DNA from: Podospora pseudoanserina
Lineage: Eukaryota; Ascomycota; Sordariomycetes; Sordariales; Podosporaceae
NCBI RefSeq assembly: GCF_035222485.1
Contig: NC_085920.1
Location: 1,116,001 to 1,180,000, forward strand
Length of the DNA: 64,000 nt
Reading direction: 5' to 3'
This document shows positions 10,990 to 21,493 of the stretch, one piece after another. The notes beneath the pieces were generated by a model. The model was not told the origin of the DNA and searched no databases. It was given only the letters and a program-made list of their open reading frames with translations. Position numbers and translations under genes: made by a program. Positions within the stretch are counted from its first letter, which is position 1, and every line of letters begins with the position of its first letter.

Positions 10990-12762
10990 ATGGATGTAGA
11001 CAAAGCAGGAGCCGCGACGTCGTCGTCAACATCTGTAGCCAGTGCCCCAGCAGATATGCCCTCCAGGTCCAGACCTCCTTCGTTGGCACAATCTCACCGG
11101 CCTCGACTCTCCAAAACAGACTCTATCGCTTCTGTCTTGTCGGCCCACAGAAATTACCTGGATTCCCTTCCAGTCCCCACCAAGGAAGAGTTCGACCAAA
11201 TAAACAAGATCCAAACCAAGCGTGAGGCCGAGCACAAGAAGCAATTCCGGCGGAACCGACGACAGCAAAGCATCGAGCTCGTCAACAGTCGCAGAAACAG
11301 CCTCATCAGTGAAAATGGAAGCGTCACCAAGGCAGCCACCGTCATACAACGAACCTACCGTGGCTACCGAGCTCGCCGGACGCTGGCAGGTCTGGGGATA
11401 GACGCCTCAACCCGCTGGATCCACGCCGTAAGAGAAGCCCAATGGCGAGCCCTCACCCGCCCCCGGCCCCGAAGCGAATACCTCGACAGCGACAGCCTCT
11501 ACTCCCCCAGCTTCCTCTCTCCATCATTATCATCACCAGGGGACACCAACAGCGACGCAGGCAGCAGTATCATGCTCACCGGAACTCGCTCTCCCACAGC
11601 CCGCCTCAACTGGAAAAAGGCCTCCACCATAGCCCGACGAGCAGGCGGGGATGCTGACGAAAGCTCTTCCACTTCATCCTCCTCCTCCTCCTCCTCTTCC
11701 AGTAGTTCCTCCTCCGAATCAGAAGAAAAACTCTCCAAATCCCAGAAGCAACACCTCAAGCAACGCCGCGCCGAGTCCAAAGCCCGCCGCAAGGCAGCCT
11801 CCCGCACCATGGGGCTGCAATACTTTCTCGAAATGATCGACCACAAGCACCGCTACGGCTCCAATCTGAAAGTCTATCACGAAGAATGGCAAAGAGCCGA
11901 CACCCAAGACAATTTCTTCTACTGGCTTGACCACGGCTCGGGTCGGAACCTGTCACTGGAAGCCTGCCCTCGAGAGGTTCTGGAACAGGAACAAGTCCGG
12001 TATTTATCCAGAGAGGAAAGACAGGCGTATCTAGTAGCTATCGACGAGAGCGGCAGGCTATGTTGGGCCAAGAACGGGGCGCCGATCGACACCACCGAAA
12101 AATGGAAAGATAGCATCAACGGGATCGTACCCAGCGACGACCCCACGCCCGCTTATTCACCACCCTCGTTGGAGTCAACCACCAACTTCCTCGGTGACTC
12201 CTCCACCGAATCTTCCCAGTCATCCTCCGAATCCCCTCCTTCACCACATCCACCACCCTCCAAGAAATCATCATCCTCCGCCCGGCGTCTCTTCAAAATG
12301 TCCCCCACAACCATGCTCAACAAACTCCTCCGCCACTCCGTCACCCCCAACACATGGATCTTCGTCGCCGACACCTCCTTCCGTCTCTACGTCGGGATCA
12401 AGAACTCGGGCGCGTTTCAGCACTCGAGTTTTCTTCAAGGAAGCCGCATCTCCGCTGCGGGGCTGATCAAGATCAAGAACGGGAAGTTGCACAGCCTGAG
12501 CCCACTGAGCGGACACTACCGGCCGCCGGCGAGCAATTTTAGGGCGTTTGTACAGACGCTCAAGGGTGAGGGGGTGGATATGAGTCGGGTTAGTATCAGC
12601 AAGAGTTATGCTGTGCTTGTTGGGTTGGAGGGGTATATGAAGGTTAAGAAGAGGGGAGGGAGATTAAGGGGTTGGTGGGGAGGGGAAAGGAGAAGAAAGA
12701 GGAGGTGGTCGGGAGGGTGGGGGGGGGGGGGTGAGGGGGGAGCAGGAGGAGAGGGAGGGTGA
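10990..12762 (+). CDS. IQ-motif calmodulin-binding protein resembling plant IQM proteins
   Basis: Single exon, 590 aa as read. One IQ motif lies at about 116-130 (ATVIQRTYRGYRARR). Long Ser-rich linkers flank a globular part that matches the architecture of plant IQM proteins: HRYGSNLKVYHEEW, FFYWLDHGSGRNL, VRYLSREERQAYLV, then LYVGIKNSGAFQHSSFLQG, AAGLIKIKNG and LSGHYRPP. Plant IQMs bind calmodulin independently of calcium. A role in calcium/calmodulin signalling is inferred. The last 30 or so codons run through a 13-G run and a 26-bp tandem duplication, so the written C-terminus (Gly/Arg-rich) may be wrong. Confidence 0.85.
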   Translation: MDVDKAGAATSSSTSVASAPADMPSRSRPPSLAQSHRPRLSKTDSIASVLSAHRNYLDSLPVPTKEEFDQINKIQTKREAEHKKQFRRNRRQQSIELVNSRRNSLISENGSVTKAATVIQRTYRGYRARRTLAGLGIDASTRWIHAVREAQWRALTRPRPRSEYLDSDSLYSPSFLSPSLSSPGDTNSDAGSSIMLTGTRSPTARLNWKKASTIARRAGGDADESSSTSSSSSSSSSSSSSSESEEKLSKSQKQHLKQRRAESKARRKAASRTMGLQYFLEMIDHKHRYGSNLKVYHEEWQRADTQDNFFYWLDHGSGRNLSLEACPREVLEQEQVRYLSREERQAYLVAIDESGRLCWAKNGAPIDTTEKWKDSINGIVPSDDPTPAYSPPSLESTTNFLGDSSTESSQSSSESPPSPHPPPSKKSSSSARRLFKMSPTTMLNKLLRHSVTPNTWIFVADTSFRLYVGIKNSGAFQHSSFLQGSRISAAGLIKIKNGKLHSLSPLSGHYRPPASNFRAFVQTLKGEGVDMSRVSISKSYAVLVGLEGYMKVKKRGGRLRGWWGGERRRKRRWSGGWGGGGEGGAGGEGG

Positions 12763-13549
12763 GGGGGAGCAGGAGGAGAGGGAGGGTGAAGGGGGGTGGA
12801 AGTTGTGCCCGGGGATGGAGGTGGGCTGGCGGGAGGGAAGGGGTCTATCATTGATGAGAGAAGTTAGAAAACTAGACATCTGTAGGATGAAATGATGATG
12901 ATGATGATGTTAATTGAAGTATATATATTTATTTGTGACAGTGCTGGGGCGCTCCTGTTAAAATAGTAGGCTAAATGGCATCGGACGAGGGATATAAGAT
13001 CATTAAGGTGCGATGGTAATCGTGGGAGCAATTATGCGGAATGAATATGAGGTATATAATATAAGTAAACTCAAAGAAAGGCGAAGCATTGTAAAGAAGT
13101 GAAACTAAGCCAGGCATGAAATGAGCCGGAAATCAACACCCCGCATAGAAGCACAAGATGAGTAACAAGTGCGAATCAACAATGCAACAGGCAGACAACA
13201 CATGAGGTGGGTAGTATCAAGTGGATACACAGTAATATAAATCAGAATAATATGATTGAGCACATATACAGACAGTAAAGCGAGTAAACAAAAGACTCGC
13301 CATGACCGTAGAAAACAGACCATCAAAATTACCCAAAACATGCTCACGGGAAATAGCCAGACCTCTACCTCTATCTGTGCCCCTTGGGCTTCTGAATATC
13401 AAACCCCTCGACAAAATGAAACTATCCGGCTTCAGCAAAACAATAGCCAGCAGATTGTACGAGATGTTCACTTTCCGGCAAATTCCCAACATTATTCTCC
13501 CTTGCTCTCAGTCACCAGAACCAATAGTGAGTGACCACATCACATCACA
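12763..13549. other. AT-rich intergenic region between convergent genes
   Basis: 3' regions of the IQM-like gene and the kinase gene, with a short GAT repeat near 12893-12909. The minus strand at 13217-13492 is open but lacks family resemblance. It could hold an unseen 3' exon of the kinase, because a GTAAGT lies across the kinase stop. Confidence 0.4.
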
Positions 13550-15439
13550 TCACTTACACCTCTTCAACAACTCCGCCAAAACCTCCCTATCAACCTCCTT
13601 CACCCCAACCTCCCTCTCATACTCCTCCAACCTCTGCACAATCTCCCTCAACCTCAGCCTCCCATACCAGTTCCCCTTCCACTCCCCCCTCCTTTTCAAC
13701 TCCTCCCGCATGGTCAAAAACCTTTCCGCCACCTCCACTTCCACTCTCCACCAATCCCTCGCCGCATCAAGCACCTCGAGCGGTGTGCAATTCACATCCA
13801 CCAGACCATCCTTCCGACGAAGCACCATCTTGCTTCCCACCCGAGTGACAAGCTTCGACAAAGTCTCCCTCCTGCCCTTGGTGCACCCATCAATGAGATC
13901 CCTAATCGGAAGGGGAGTGTGCCGATACTCAGGAAACTCATAGTCGGGCTCCCGCTTGTAAGACTGCCAAACGGCAGCGTGCTGCGGTGCACACTGCCCC
14001 TCAAAAATACACCACAAGACGCGCCCGAGCATGTACGCCTCAGCCGCCTCCTGTTCCGCCTCATCAAGCGCCAGCCAGGGGATATTATAGCTCTTATACC
14101 CATGGGGAAGCGGCATGTACATTTCATCCTGCTCCAAAACCTGCCAGCCGGGGAGGATCCGGTTGAGAAACTCGGCCCACCGGTTGGGCCTCTCCTCACC
14201 AGGAATAAACTGGTTGTACAGAAGCCTGCTGTCGTCCCCCTGCTCTTGCTCTAACCCTTCCTCCTCCGCTCCCTCGTCCACAGCCAACGTATGCACATAA
14301 GCAATCGCATTCACCTCAGGCGCAGCAAACTCGCACCACACACCCCGCTGCTCAAAGTCCACCATGACCAAGTCCCCCCCCGCCGTGAGAACGACATTAT
14401 CAAGCCTGAGGTCGGGATAGTAAATCCTGCCACGTTCGCGGACGTGCAAGACGGCAGCGGCAAGCTGCCTAGCCCACATTATTTGCATCTCCGGCTTGAG
14501 AAGCCCATGGATGTGAAGCAGAGGAATCGTGTCCCGGAGGCTGCCAGCCGCGTAAAACGGAATGATGAAACCCACCACGGCCGTCTTTCCCCCAAAGCGG
14601 CAGTACTTGGTGACTAGGTACTTTGGCTTCGAAACAACATGCGGATAAGGCTCCATGAGCAAAAGGTTGCGCAGCTCGCAGACCAGATACTTGGTGTTGC
14701 TGGTGAGGGCCTTGAAGATCCACAGCTTCTGGCCATCTTCTGGTTCATCATGATGATGAATGCGCACCAGGCAGACACTGTCGTGCAGCTGCTGGACAAT
14801 GCTCAGATTCGAAATGTCGATGATTTCCGGAATGACCTCCTGGGGCAGTCCCAAAGTCTCAACCAGCGCCTTTGGCCTGATGAGTTGCTTCTCCACGTGC
14901 CAGGTTGTGGCGATGGTGATCTTGACGCTCTCAAGGCTGAAGCCAAGTTCGAGAATGATGCGTGTACCAAAAGGCTGGTCCTTGTACAAGGCAGCAATGT
15001 GTTCTGCCGTCCCTTCACCCTCCAATGACCACTTCTGCAAAGCTCTGAGAATGTGTCTGGTGACCCCGAGACGGTTCAGTCTCGTCGAGTCTTTGGTGTG
15101 GAAGGCGGCATCCAGGTCTAGGACGTCCCGAAGGACAGGGTCCCGTGTGGTTTCCATGGGGAGGAACACATCGAGGCGCATGGGTGGGACCTCGCCCACG
15201 TGCAAGGGTAGGGCATAGTACTGCGTGCCTATGGCGGTACAGCCGTCGATCCTCCAGAGTGGGTTGGGAAGGGGGTCAAGGCTGTCAACCCGGTTCTTGG
15301 GATTCAGCTGGGATTCGAGCCAAGAGGCTTGTCCAGTGTCATTGCCGGTGGGCAAAGCAAGCTCGAGCGCTGACCGGTTCTGGGCAAAGGCGGCGGTCGG
15401 GTGGATGGCATCGTGGATTGTGGTGGAGTTGAGCTCCAT
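13550..15439 (-). CDS. Divergent protein-kinase-like protein
   Basis: Single exon. The start at 15439 has a strong context (GCCATGG) and gives 629 aa. An in-frame ATG at 15559 would add 40 residues but has a weak context. A kinase core lies in the middle: an IFKA segment that may carry the beta-3 Lys (about 243), a catalytic loop with Tyr-Pro-Asp in place of His-Arg-Asp (YPDLRLDN, about 341-348), a metal-binding DFE instead of DFG (361-363), and an APE-like AAPEV. The Asp, Asn and Lys needed for catalysis seem to be kept, so activity is possible. The N-terminal 200 residues match no domain I know. Fungi carry many such orphan kinases; the target is unknown. Confidence 0.78.
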   Translation of the reverse strand: MELNSTTIHDAIHPTAAFAQNRSALELALPTGNDTGQASWLESQLNPKNRVDSLDPLPNPLWRIDGCTAIGTQYYALPLHVGEVPPMRLDVFLPMETTRDPVLRDVLDLDAAFHTKDSTRLNRLGVTRHILRALQKWSLEGEGTAEHIAALYKDQPFGTRIILELGFSLESVKITIATTWHVEKQLIRPKALVETLGLPQEVIPEIIDISNLSIVQQLHDSVCLVRIHHHDEPEDGQKLWIFKALTSNTKYLVCELRNLLLMEPYPHVVSKPKYLVTKYCRFGGKTAVVGFIIPFYAAGSLRDTIPLLHIHGLLKPEMQIMWARQLAAAVLHVRERGRIYYPDLRLDNVVLTAGGDLVMVDFEQRGVWCEFAAPEVNAIAYVHTLAVDEGAEEEGLEQEQGDDSRLLYNQFIPGEERPNRWAEFLNRILPGWQVLEQDEMYMPLPHGYKSYNIPWLALDEAEQEAAEAYMLGRVLWCIFEGQCAPQHAAVWQSYKREPDYEFPEYRHTPLPIRDLIDGCTKGRRETLSKLVTRVGSKMVLRRKDGLVDVNCTPLEVLDAARDWWRVEVEVAERFLTMREELKRRGEWKGNWYGRLRLREIVQRLEEYEREVGVKEVDREVLAELLKRCK

Positions 15440-18400
15440 GGCGGGCCAAAGGTGGTCTTCACACGACGCAGAGAAGGATGGCCTGATGCAAAAGCTTACA
15501 GAGAGAACCACAGAATGAAACGAATGGAACCGGGGAGGAATATGTTCCAGGTCGGACATCGAGCCTGGCTGCTCTGGATCGTGTATAACTTGGACACCAT
15601 CCCGGTGCTATTTACCAACCACCCTACATCAATGCAGCTTCCCTCGGCCTCTGCTGGTCTGATCATCCACAACGCAGGAGAACAAACTAAAGGAGCGACC
15701 GCTGTGAAAGCATAGGTAGGGATGCAGTTGTTCCTGGCTCGAGAGCAAACTCTGAATCCGACCCACTCACGGCTCGATATCGTTCTAGTCTGCAAGCAGG
15801 AAGCCGTACAGGGAGTGCCACTCGCCAATGTCTTTTGACCCGACGACTGAGCTGTGCCGCTGCAAGACAAGATGCTTGGTGAACGAATGGGGGGTGGACA
15901 AGAGGTCAAGAAGTATCCGCGAAGAAGCTGCATGCTGTGGTGGTAGTCGTTGATGCTGGTCACTCAAAAACGATTGGCCAATCTCTCCTGCTTAGCTGGA
16001 GCGGAGCAGCCGGCCCGTCCCTACTGTCAACCAGCGAAGTCGCTCAGGTAATTCGTGGTTGTTAGGTATACTGTTATACTGTACTGCTTTTGTCTCGCAT
16101 CCCTGGAAGCCCTATCCATAAACATGATAGGAACTTCTGAGCCGCGTTAGGCTATCTGCAAGAGGACCGATTAAGGGGAGATGTGACTCTGGCTGCGACG
16201 CGTCTCCACTCCTGTCCTGTCATCACACACTTGGTAAGAGATGGCTAATCAAGGGGGGGAGTGGATGCCAAAATCCCCCCTCTAGCCGCTCTATAAGAAG
16301 ACATAGTCGACCAAGAGCCAACCGGAATGGGCCAAGAATAGGGCGAGCTTGAAACTTGAAGCTGGGAGTGGAGGTGCCGGTCGGGACAATTCCGGCGAGA
16401 GAGTGCAGATGCGAAGGGTGTTGTCGTGCACAGTGCCGCAGAATGTCGGCATTATCTACTTCCTCCGTGAGAGAATCTTGGCTGATATCCGGAAGCGATG
16501 GCGCTTAGCACGGCCGATGAACCTTTTTGATGCGGAGGAGAAGGAAGATGAAAGCCCTTCGGCGGGGATCTATGAAGTCACTGAAACATCTCTTGATATG
16601 TCAGCGGCATTGTGGCTCGGGTCTGGACCGCGACTTCCTGCCCAATATTACCTCACCCTATCACTCCACGGCTTCAATCGTGGGACAAGCCTCGGCCGAA
16701 AGCCTGGGCGTGGGATGAGCGCCGAAGGACCCCCTCGGCCGCACGATCTTGCTTTGGGCCGCGAGAGCCCATGTCGGTCGAGTATTTGATTCAACGCCAA
16801 TAAATGGGTTCGGTAGATCGATGGCTAACTAACAGCTCGGGGTGTTGGTTGTAGTAGACACACCGAGATGGGAAGTCTTCGCAGCCTGCTGAAGCCAAAA
16901 ATGCATCACGCTCGAAGAGGAACTGGTCGAATTGGGGGACCCATCATTCCGCTCAGCCGCTGCAAGTATGCCTGATGGCTGTGGTTGTGTCATTGAACCG
17001 TCGGCGTTTTGTGGGGTTTGATGGGGAGTTCTGCATGCTGCGGCTTGATTCATATCGACGGGCACCATCCACATCGCGCGTTTCCACCTTCCAGATCAAC
17101 TCGAGGCACTGGCTGATATCGATTGCATTGGGTAGCTCGTGTCTGGATGATGGATCGAAGGGTGTATGCTAGTAAGGGTGTAGCTAGTCGACCAACTTTT
17201 GCTGAAATCATAGTTCCTTTCAACCAACCGCGGGCGCGAACGCAAGTAGGATTGGTTTTGAAAAGCTTCTAGACGAGAGGTGAAAGTTGAGTTAGGGTAT
17301 AGAACAGTGGTTAAACATTGCAAGAACCTTGTAAACGCACCATGAGGTTGTTGTCAGGAGCTTCGGGCGCAGGATAGTGGACAAGCGCATGACGGAGTTT
17401 GGGTGGACCATCCAGGGGCAACCCATGCCATTCCGAAAGAGAGGGGGTTGCTCAAGAAGCCATGGTACAGCAAACCCGAACCAGCGGGGTAGCACGCGTT
17501 TCCCACCTGACCACCGAGAGATGTGAACTCAAAGCTCTTTTATGTTCTTGAGCTGGTCGAAAGCATCTCGAAGAGAAAAGTCATCCTTTCACTTACCATC
17601 TTCAAGATGGGTCCGGCGCCATTCTGGAGCTGGTTAGGTGGGCCATCGAGTTTGCGACCCTCAGACTCTCCGGGCAATCCGCTCTGTGTCGTTGATGAGC
17701 ACCATCATGGTCTGCCTGACGTCCATGAAGTTGAGATCTTGAAATCGAGTCTTGCCTGGTTGTTTGCGCTGCTAAGGAGGCCTGTGCGCGCTAGGTAATC
17801 ACAGTATGGGACTGTGTATGAGGGTGAAAAGATCACCCAGTAGATTTCTCCCCCTAGGGGTTGATAGGCGGGCTGAAACGTCCCGAGAGGACGGTACAAA
17901 CGCTCTGCCCAGAGCGATGAACAACATCCCTTCACAGTGGCAAAGCCAAAAGAACCCTACTGCTTCGTAGTTGTAGCTTGCCCTGCCCCGAGGAGAAGCC
18001 CACGGGTAATGTGCCTGTGATCTCTCCTGAGCTAGAGAGACCCATCAAGGCTTCCATTTCATAGTCTCGGTAGTAGGTAGTAACTGGTCTCTAGGTCGCA
18101 CAACTGCATACGATATTCGCGAACCCCGTCATGTAGTGCAGTAGTCTCTCGATGTTGAAATAAAGATCCATGGTTGTAGGTGGCTGCCGAGTTGAAACTC
18201 AGAATATTCCCTCCGGAATCCTGAAGTTTGGAAAGTTCTCAAGGGCACCGGGACAGGCACCTAGATGCATCCGATACATTGAATACTGGCGCCATGATGT
18301 CTCGCAAGATGCCACGGCGGGGAGACCTAGGAGTGTTGTACTCGGTCTCAATGTTGTGGAACCAAGCATTGTAGCTGAATCAGAGGAAGCTAGTTCCTGT

Positions 18401-21400
18401 GTTTTTGACCAAGCCCCATTTCCAGTGCTTGATGCTCATCAGGGCCGTGATGAAGATTGCTAAAATCCGACACGCCTCGGGCTGCGTTCAGTTCGTCCTA
18501 TAACGAAGGCCTGTAAATGTCAGTCGGGGAAACTAAAATTGGCTCGGATTTTAACGGCCATTTAGCGATATGAGATTGGGCGCTGGGTGGTGTGATGTGT
18601 GGTGTCGAACTTGCGTTTACTTATCCTCCGCGTCAAGGAAATGTGTAGTTTGTCACACGCACTACTATCTGGGCTGGATGGCTGGAGCCAAGACCTGGTG
18701 GATCCCGGGTCGAGCCCCGGATATTTAGGTGGAGCTTTTGCGAGGGCAAGGGTTCTCCAGGTTGTGGGGTTTGGGCGGACACCTCGCACCAGAAAAATTG
18801 TGGGAAAGTTTGACGTCGGACGACCCACGACCAAGTACCTACATATCGAATGAATCAAATTACTGTAGGATCATACTGTAGTCAAAAGTGAAGCTTAGAC
18901 ACAATGCATCGCAGGTATCTCTGCAAGCCACAAACTGCCTAAGGGTGTTTGTCAGACCGTGCTCCTTCTCGATTCGCTTCTATGCATAGAAAGATCGGGT
19001 ATGACTACCCCGCGGTTTTGTGTTCACCATCATGTCTTAATTCTTCCGTGACACCCTCCATTTGCGTGGCCCAGTCTGACTGGCAGCGGCTTGCGTAGAT
19101 CTGCTGTACCCTTCTGACGTCTCCCTGATTTGACGATGGCTATGATTGATGGTGGCAGTCGGTCCTACCTGATCTCAGCGAGTGGGTTTGCCGTTTGGGA
19201 ATCTTATAGCAATTTCTTTTGACATCAGACATACCCACTGTGAGGTTTGACGTGGACGCTTGAGGCTCTGACATTCCTTTGCCAAGTTCCCGAGTCAAGG
19301 AAGAGCCCTGGATGCCCTATGGGTGGGTCAAACGGTGTTCCTTTCAAGGTGTGGGGTTGTGGGAGCGTGGTGGGTCGAAAGCAGGAACCAAAATTGGCGT
19401 CAATCAACGTTTCATGCTGCAATGGATGGGCAGCACTTTTACGCTATAGGGGATCCATTACGACGTGCCTGAAGCCTTTCAATCCCACCTACTCTCACAT
19501 ACGACAGTCGTTCTTGTAAGTTGAAGCCGACCGTCAGTTGAATTGTTGGCATACTGACCGATTGGAATTGCATCGCGGCAGCCACGTGAAGGGCACCAAG
19601 CAGTAGAATCCAGTTCACTTTGATTCGTCCAACATTCAGGCCCTGGTCCATGCCACTGACATTGTCAAAATGGAACCGAGCTGGACAATGCATTTGTCAT
19701 GTCGAGTCAAAGCCAATGAACTCGAAGAGGTCACAGTCCGGAACCGTGGTTCTGTTACCAAACGGAAAGGGCGGGGTCACAGCTCAACCAACATAACCAC
19801 CGGCACCGTGTTTTTCTTCTAGCATACCCCATGATCCCCAACTCCCGCACTTATCATATCAAGTCAGGGCCGCATCTTCAGGTCATCAAAGACTGTGTGA
19901 AGCATGGAAGTCTGCTAAACTAGTGTACATCGATCGGATTGGTAGAGCTGATTGGTCAAGATTAGTTTCCGCCATTTTGAAAAGCTTTCCGTATCAGCTC
20001 CGTTTCTGTGAATGGCACCCCATTCACGACACCATCAGAAATAGGATGGGCAATTTACAAGCCGAAGCATGTCGAGCGGGTATTAATCCGGATGGGAGCG
20101 GGCGGCCAGCAACGAGACCGGTGAGGTATGCACCTCGACGACTGGATGTACAACCAACAACCGGGCAGTCAGTTGTCTGTCAGTTATCACATCAAGCTTA
20201 TCCCCTGTCCTCCCGTCGCATCCAATGCCGCTCTTTTTCCCACCCTCAATGGCCTGACCAGATGACCGCTTTTGCACCGCGCATTGAGGTTCCATCGACA
20301 TCCATGCACGCACTTTGCAACTTGCGTTATCTCGAGACTCACGGACCCGGCTTTGCTGCCCCATGTCCGCCCAATTTTTGGGTGGTGCTCATTAGCCAAG
20401 CACTGGTCAGCTTGCGCCTTCCCGGCGACCGGTGAATCACTTTTCTTCGCCCATCTCCTCCAAAGCTCACACCGATTCCCTTCCTTTGCAAGTAAACGAG
20501 ACAATAGCATTCAACCCCCGACAATTCCAGTCCCCACCGCGCAACAAGGCACCTTCAACCCCGTCCGGCCCGTAGGACAACACGCGTGTATTACCGCGAA
20601 CCATTGGGTGGCACAGGACAACTCCCGCCGCTGAGCCTTGACCGGTGCCCTCACCGACCTGCCCATCAGCATCACGCCCCTCACGCCCAACCTCGACTCC
20701 ACTCCCGGCCAGGAGCCTCTGACCTGCCCCGTCAACAGGGCCCATATCGCCCGCGCTGCTGGCGCAATTGCGTGCCGTCACCAGATTTGTGGACCTGAGA
20801 GGAGCTGTACCATAGTCTCGGCTACCACACCCTGGCCAGCTCCTCTCTCTACGACATCCTTTCTCTGACAGCACGGCGCCGTCTGAAAGCAACGACGACG
20901 GCCAAAAGACGGCACTAGCGGGCGAGGGAACACACGCAAGATATCCCCTCCAAGGCTGTTTTTGCGCAGATCTGGGGGTGGTGGTAACCGAGCAGTAGAT
21001 TGTGTTCCCCCTTTCTGCTTGCTTGCCTGCCGACCGAGGATCTTGGCTTGGATTCACGCCCCTCTCCTCCTCGCGAGCCCCCTTGTCACCCCTCCTCGCC
21101 TCGTGTCGTTCCGACTCTTCCTGACCTAGTTCCGTCCGCAGCCGGCTGCACCGACTGCTGCTCAGTTGTGTCTTGCTGCAGCTCCCCATCGGTCGTACGG
21201 GGCTGTCGTCCCCGTGGCGATGGCGCTTTTGTGAGACGCCTACGTTTCTGCGTCTTGCAACCCCCCTCACCACCAGTTCGAGGGGCCACCTGCCTGACCT
21301 TGGGGCCGGAGCAGGTTCCCCCTTGGTTGCCTTTGTGCGCCGCCGGGTGCTGCTGCTTGCTCGCATTCCCAGAGTTTGTGCTTCCCTGCTTGCCAGGGTC

Positions 21401-21493
21401 GTATCCACACCGGTGTACATACCGACCAAGTACACCCTAGGTCTCTATTGACCTCGGATTGCCCAGTGGAATACCTCTTGATTGTCCTTCACC
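15440..21493. other. 6-kb gene-free region upstream of the Zn2Cys6 regulator
   Basis: No supported gene between the kinase start and the regulator start. Open frames at 16349-16789, 19923-20435 and (minus) 20467-21435 have non-ATG starts or compositions unlike proteins. The last 900 bases (about 20600-21490) are strongly C/T-rich on the plus strand, as expected for a long transcribed leader. No repeats, tRNA or transposon remains recognised. Confidence 0.5.

Noticed and set aside
16349-16789. Open frame of about 146 codons
   Set aside because: It starts at TTG, has mixed composition and no family resemblance.
18690-18725. tRNA B-box-like stretch (GGGTCGAGCCCC)
   Set aside because: The stems do not form a T arm with a 7-base loop, and no acceptor or anticodon stem surrounds it.
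20467-21435. Long minus-strand open frame (about 320 codons)
   Set aside because: It lies in the C/T-rich leader-like region of the transcription factor gene, has Arg/Gly/Ser-biased composition and matches no family. It is explained by strand composition.
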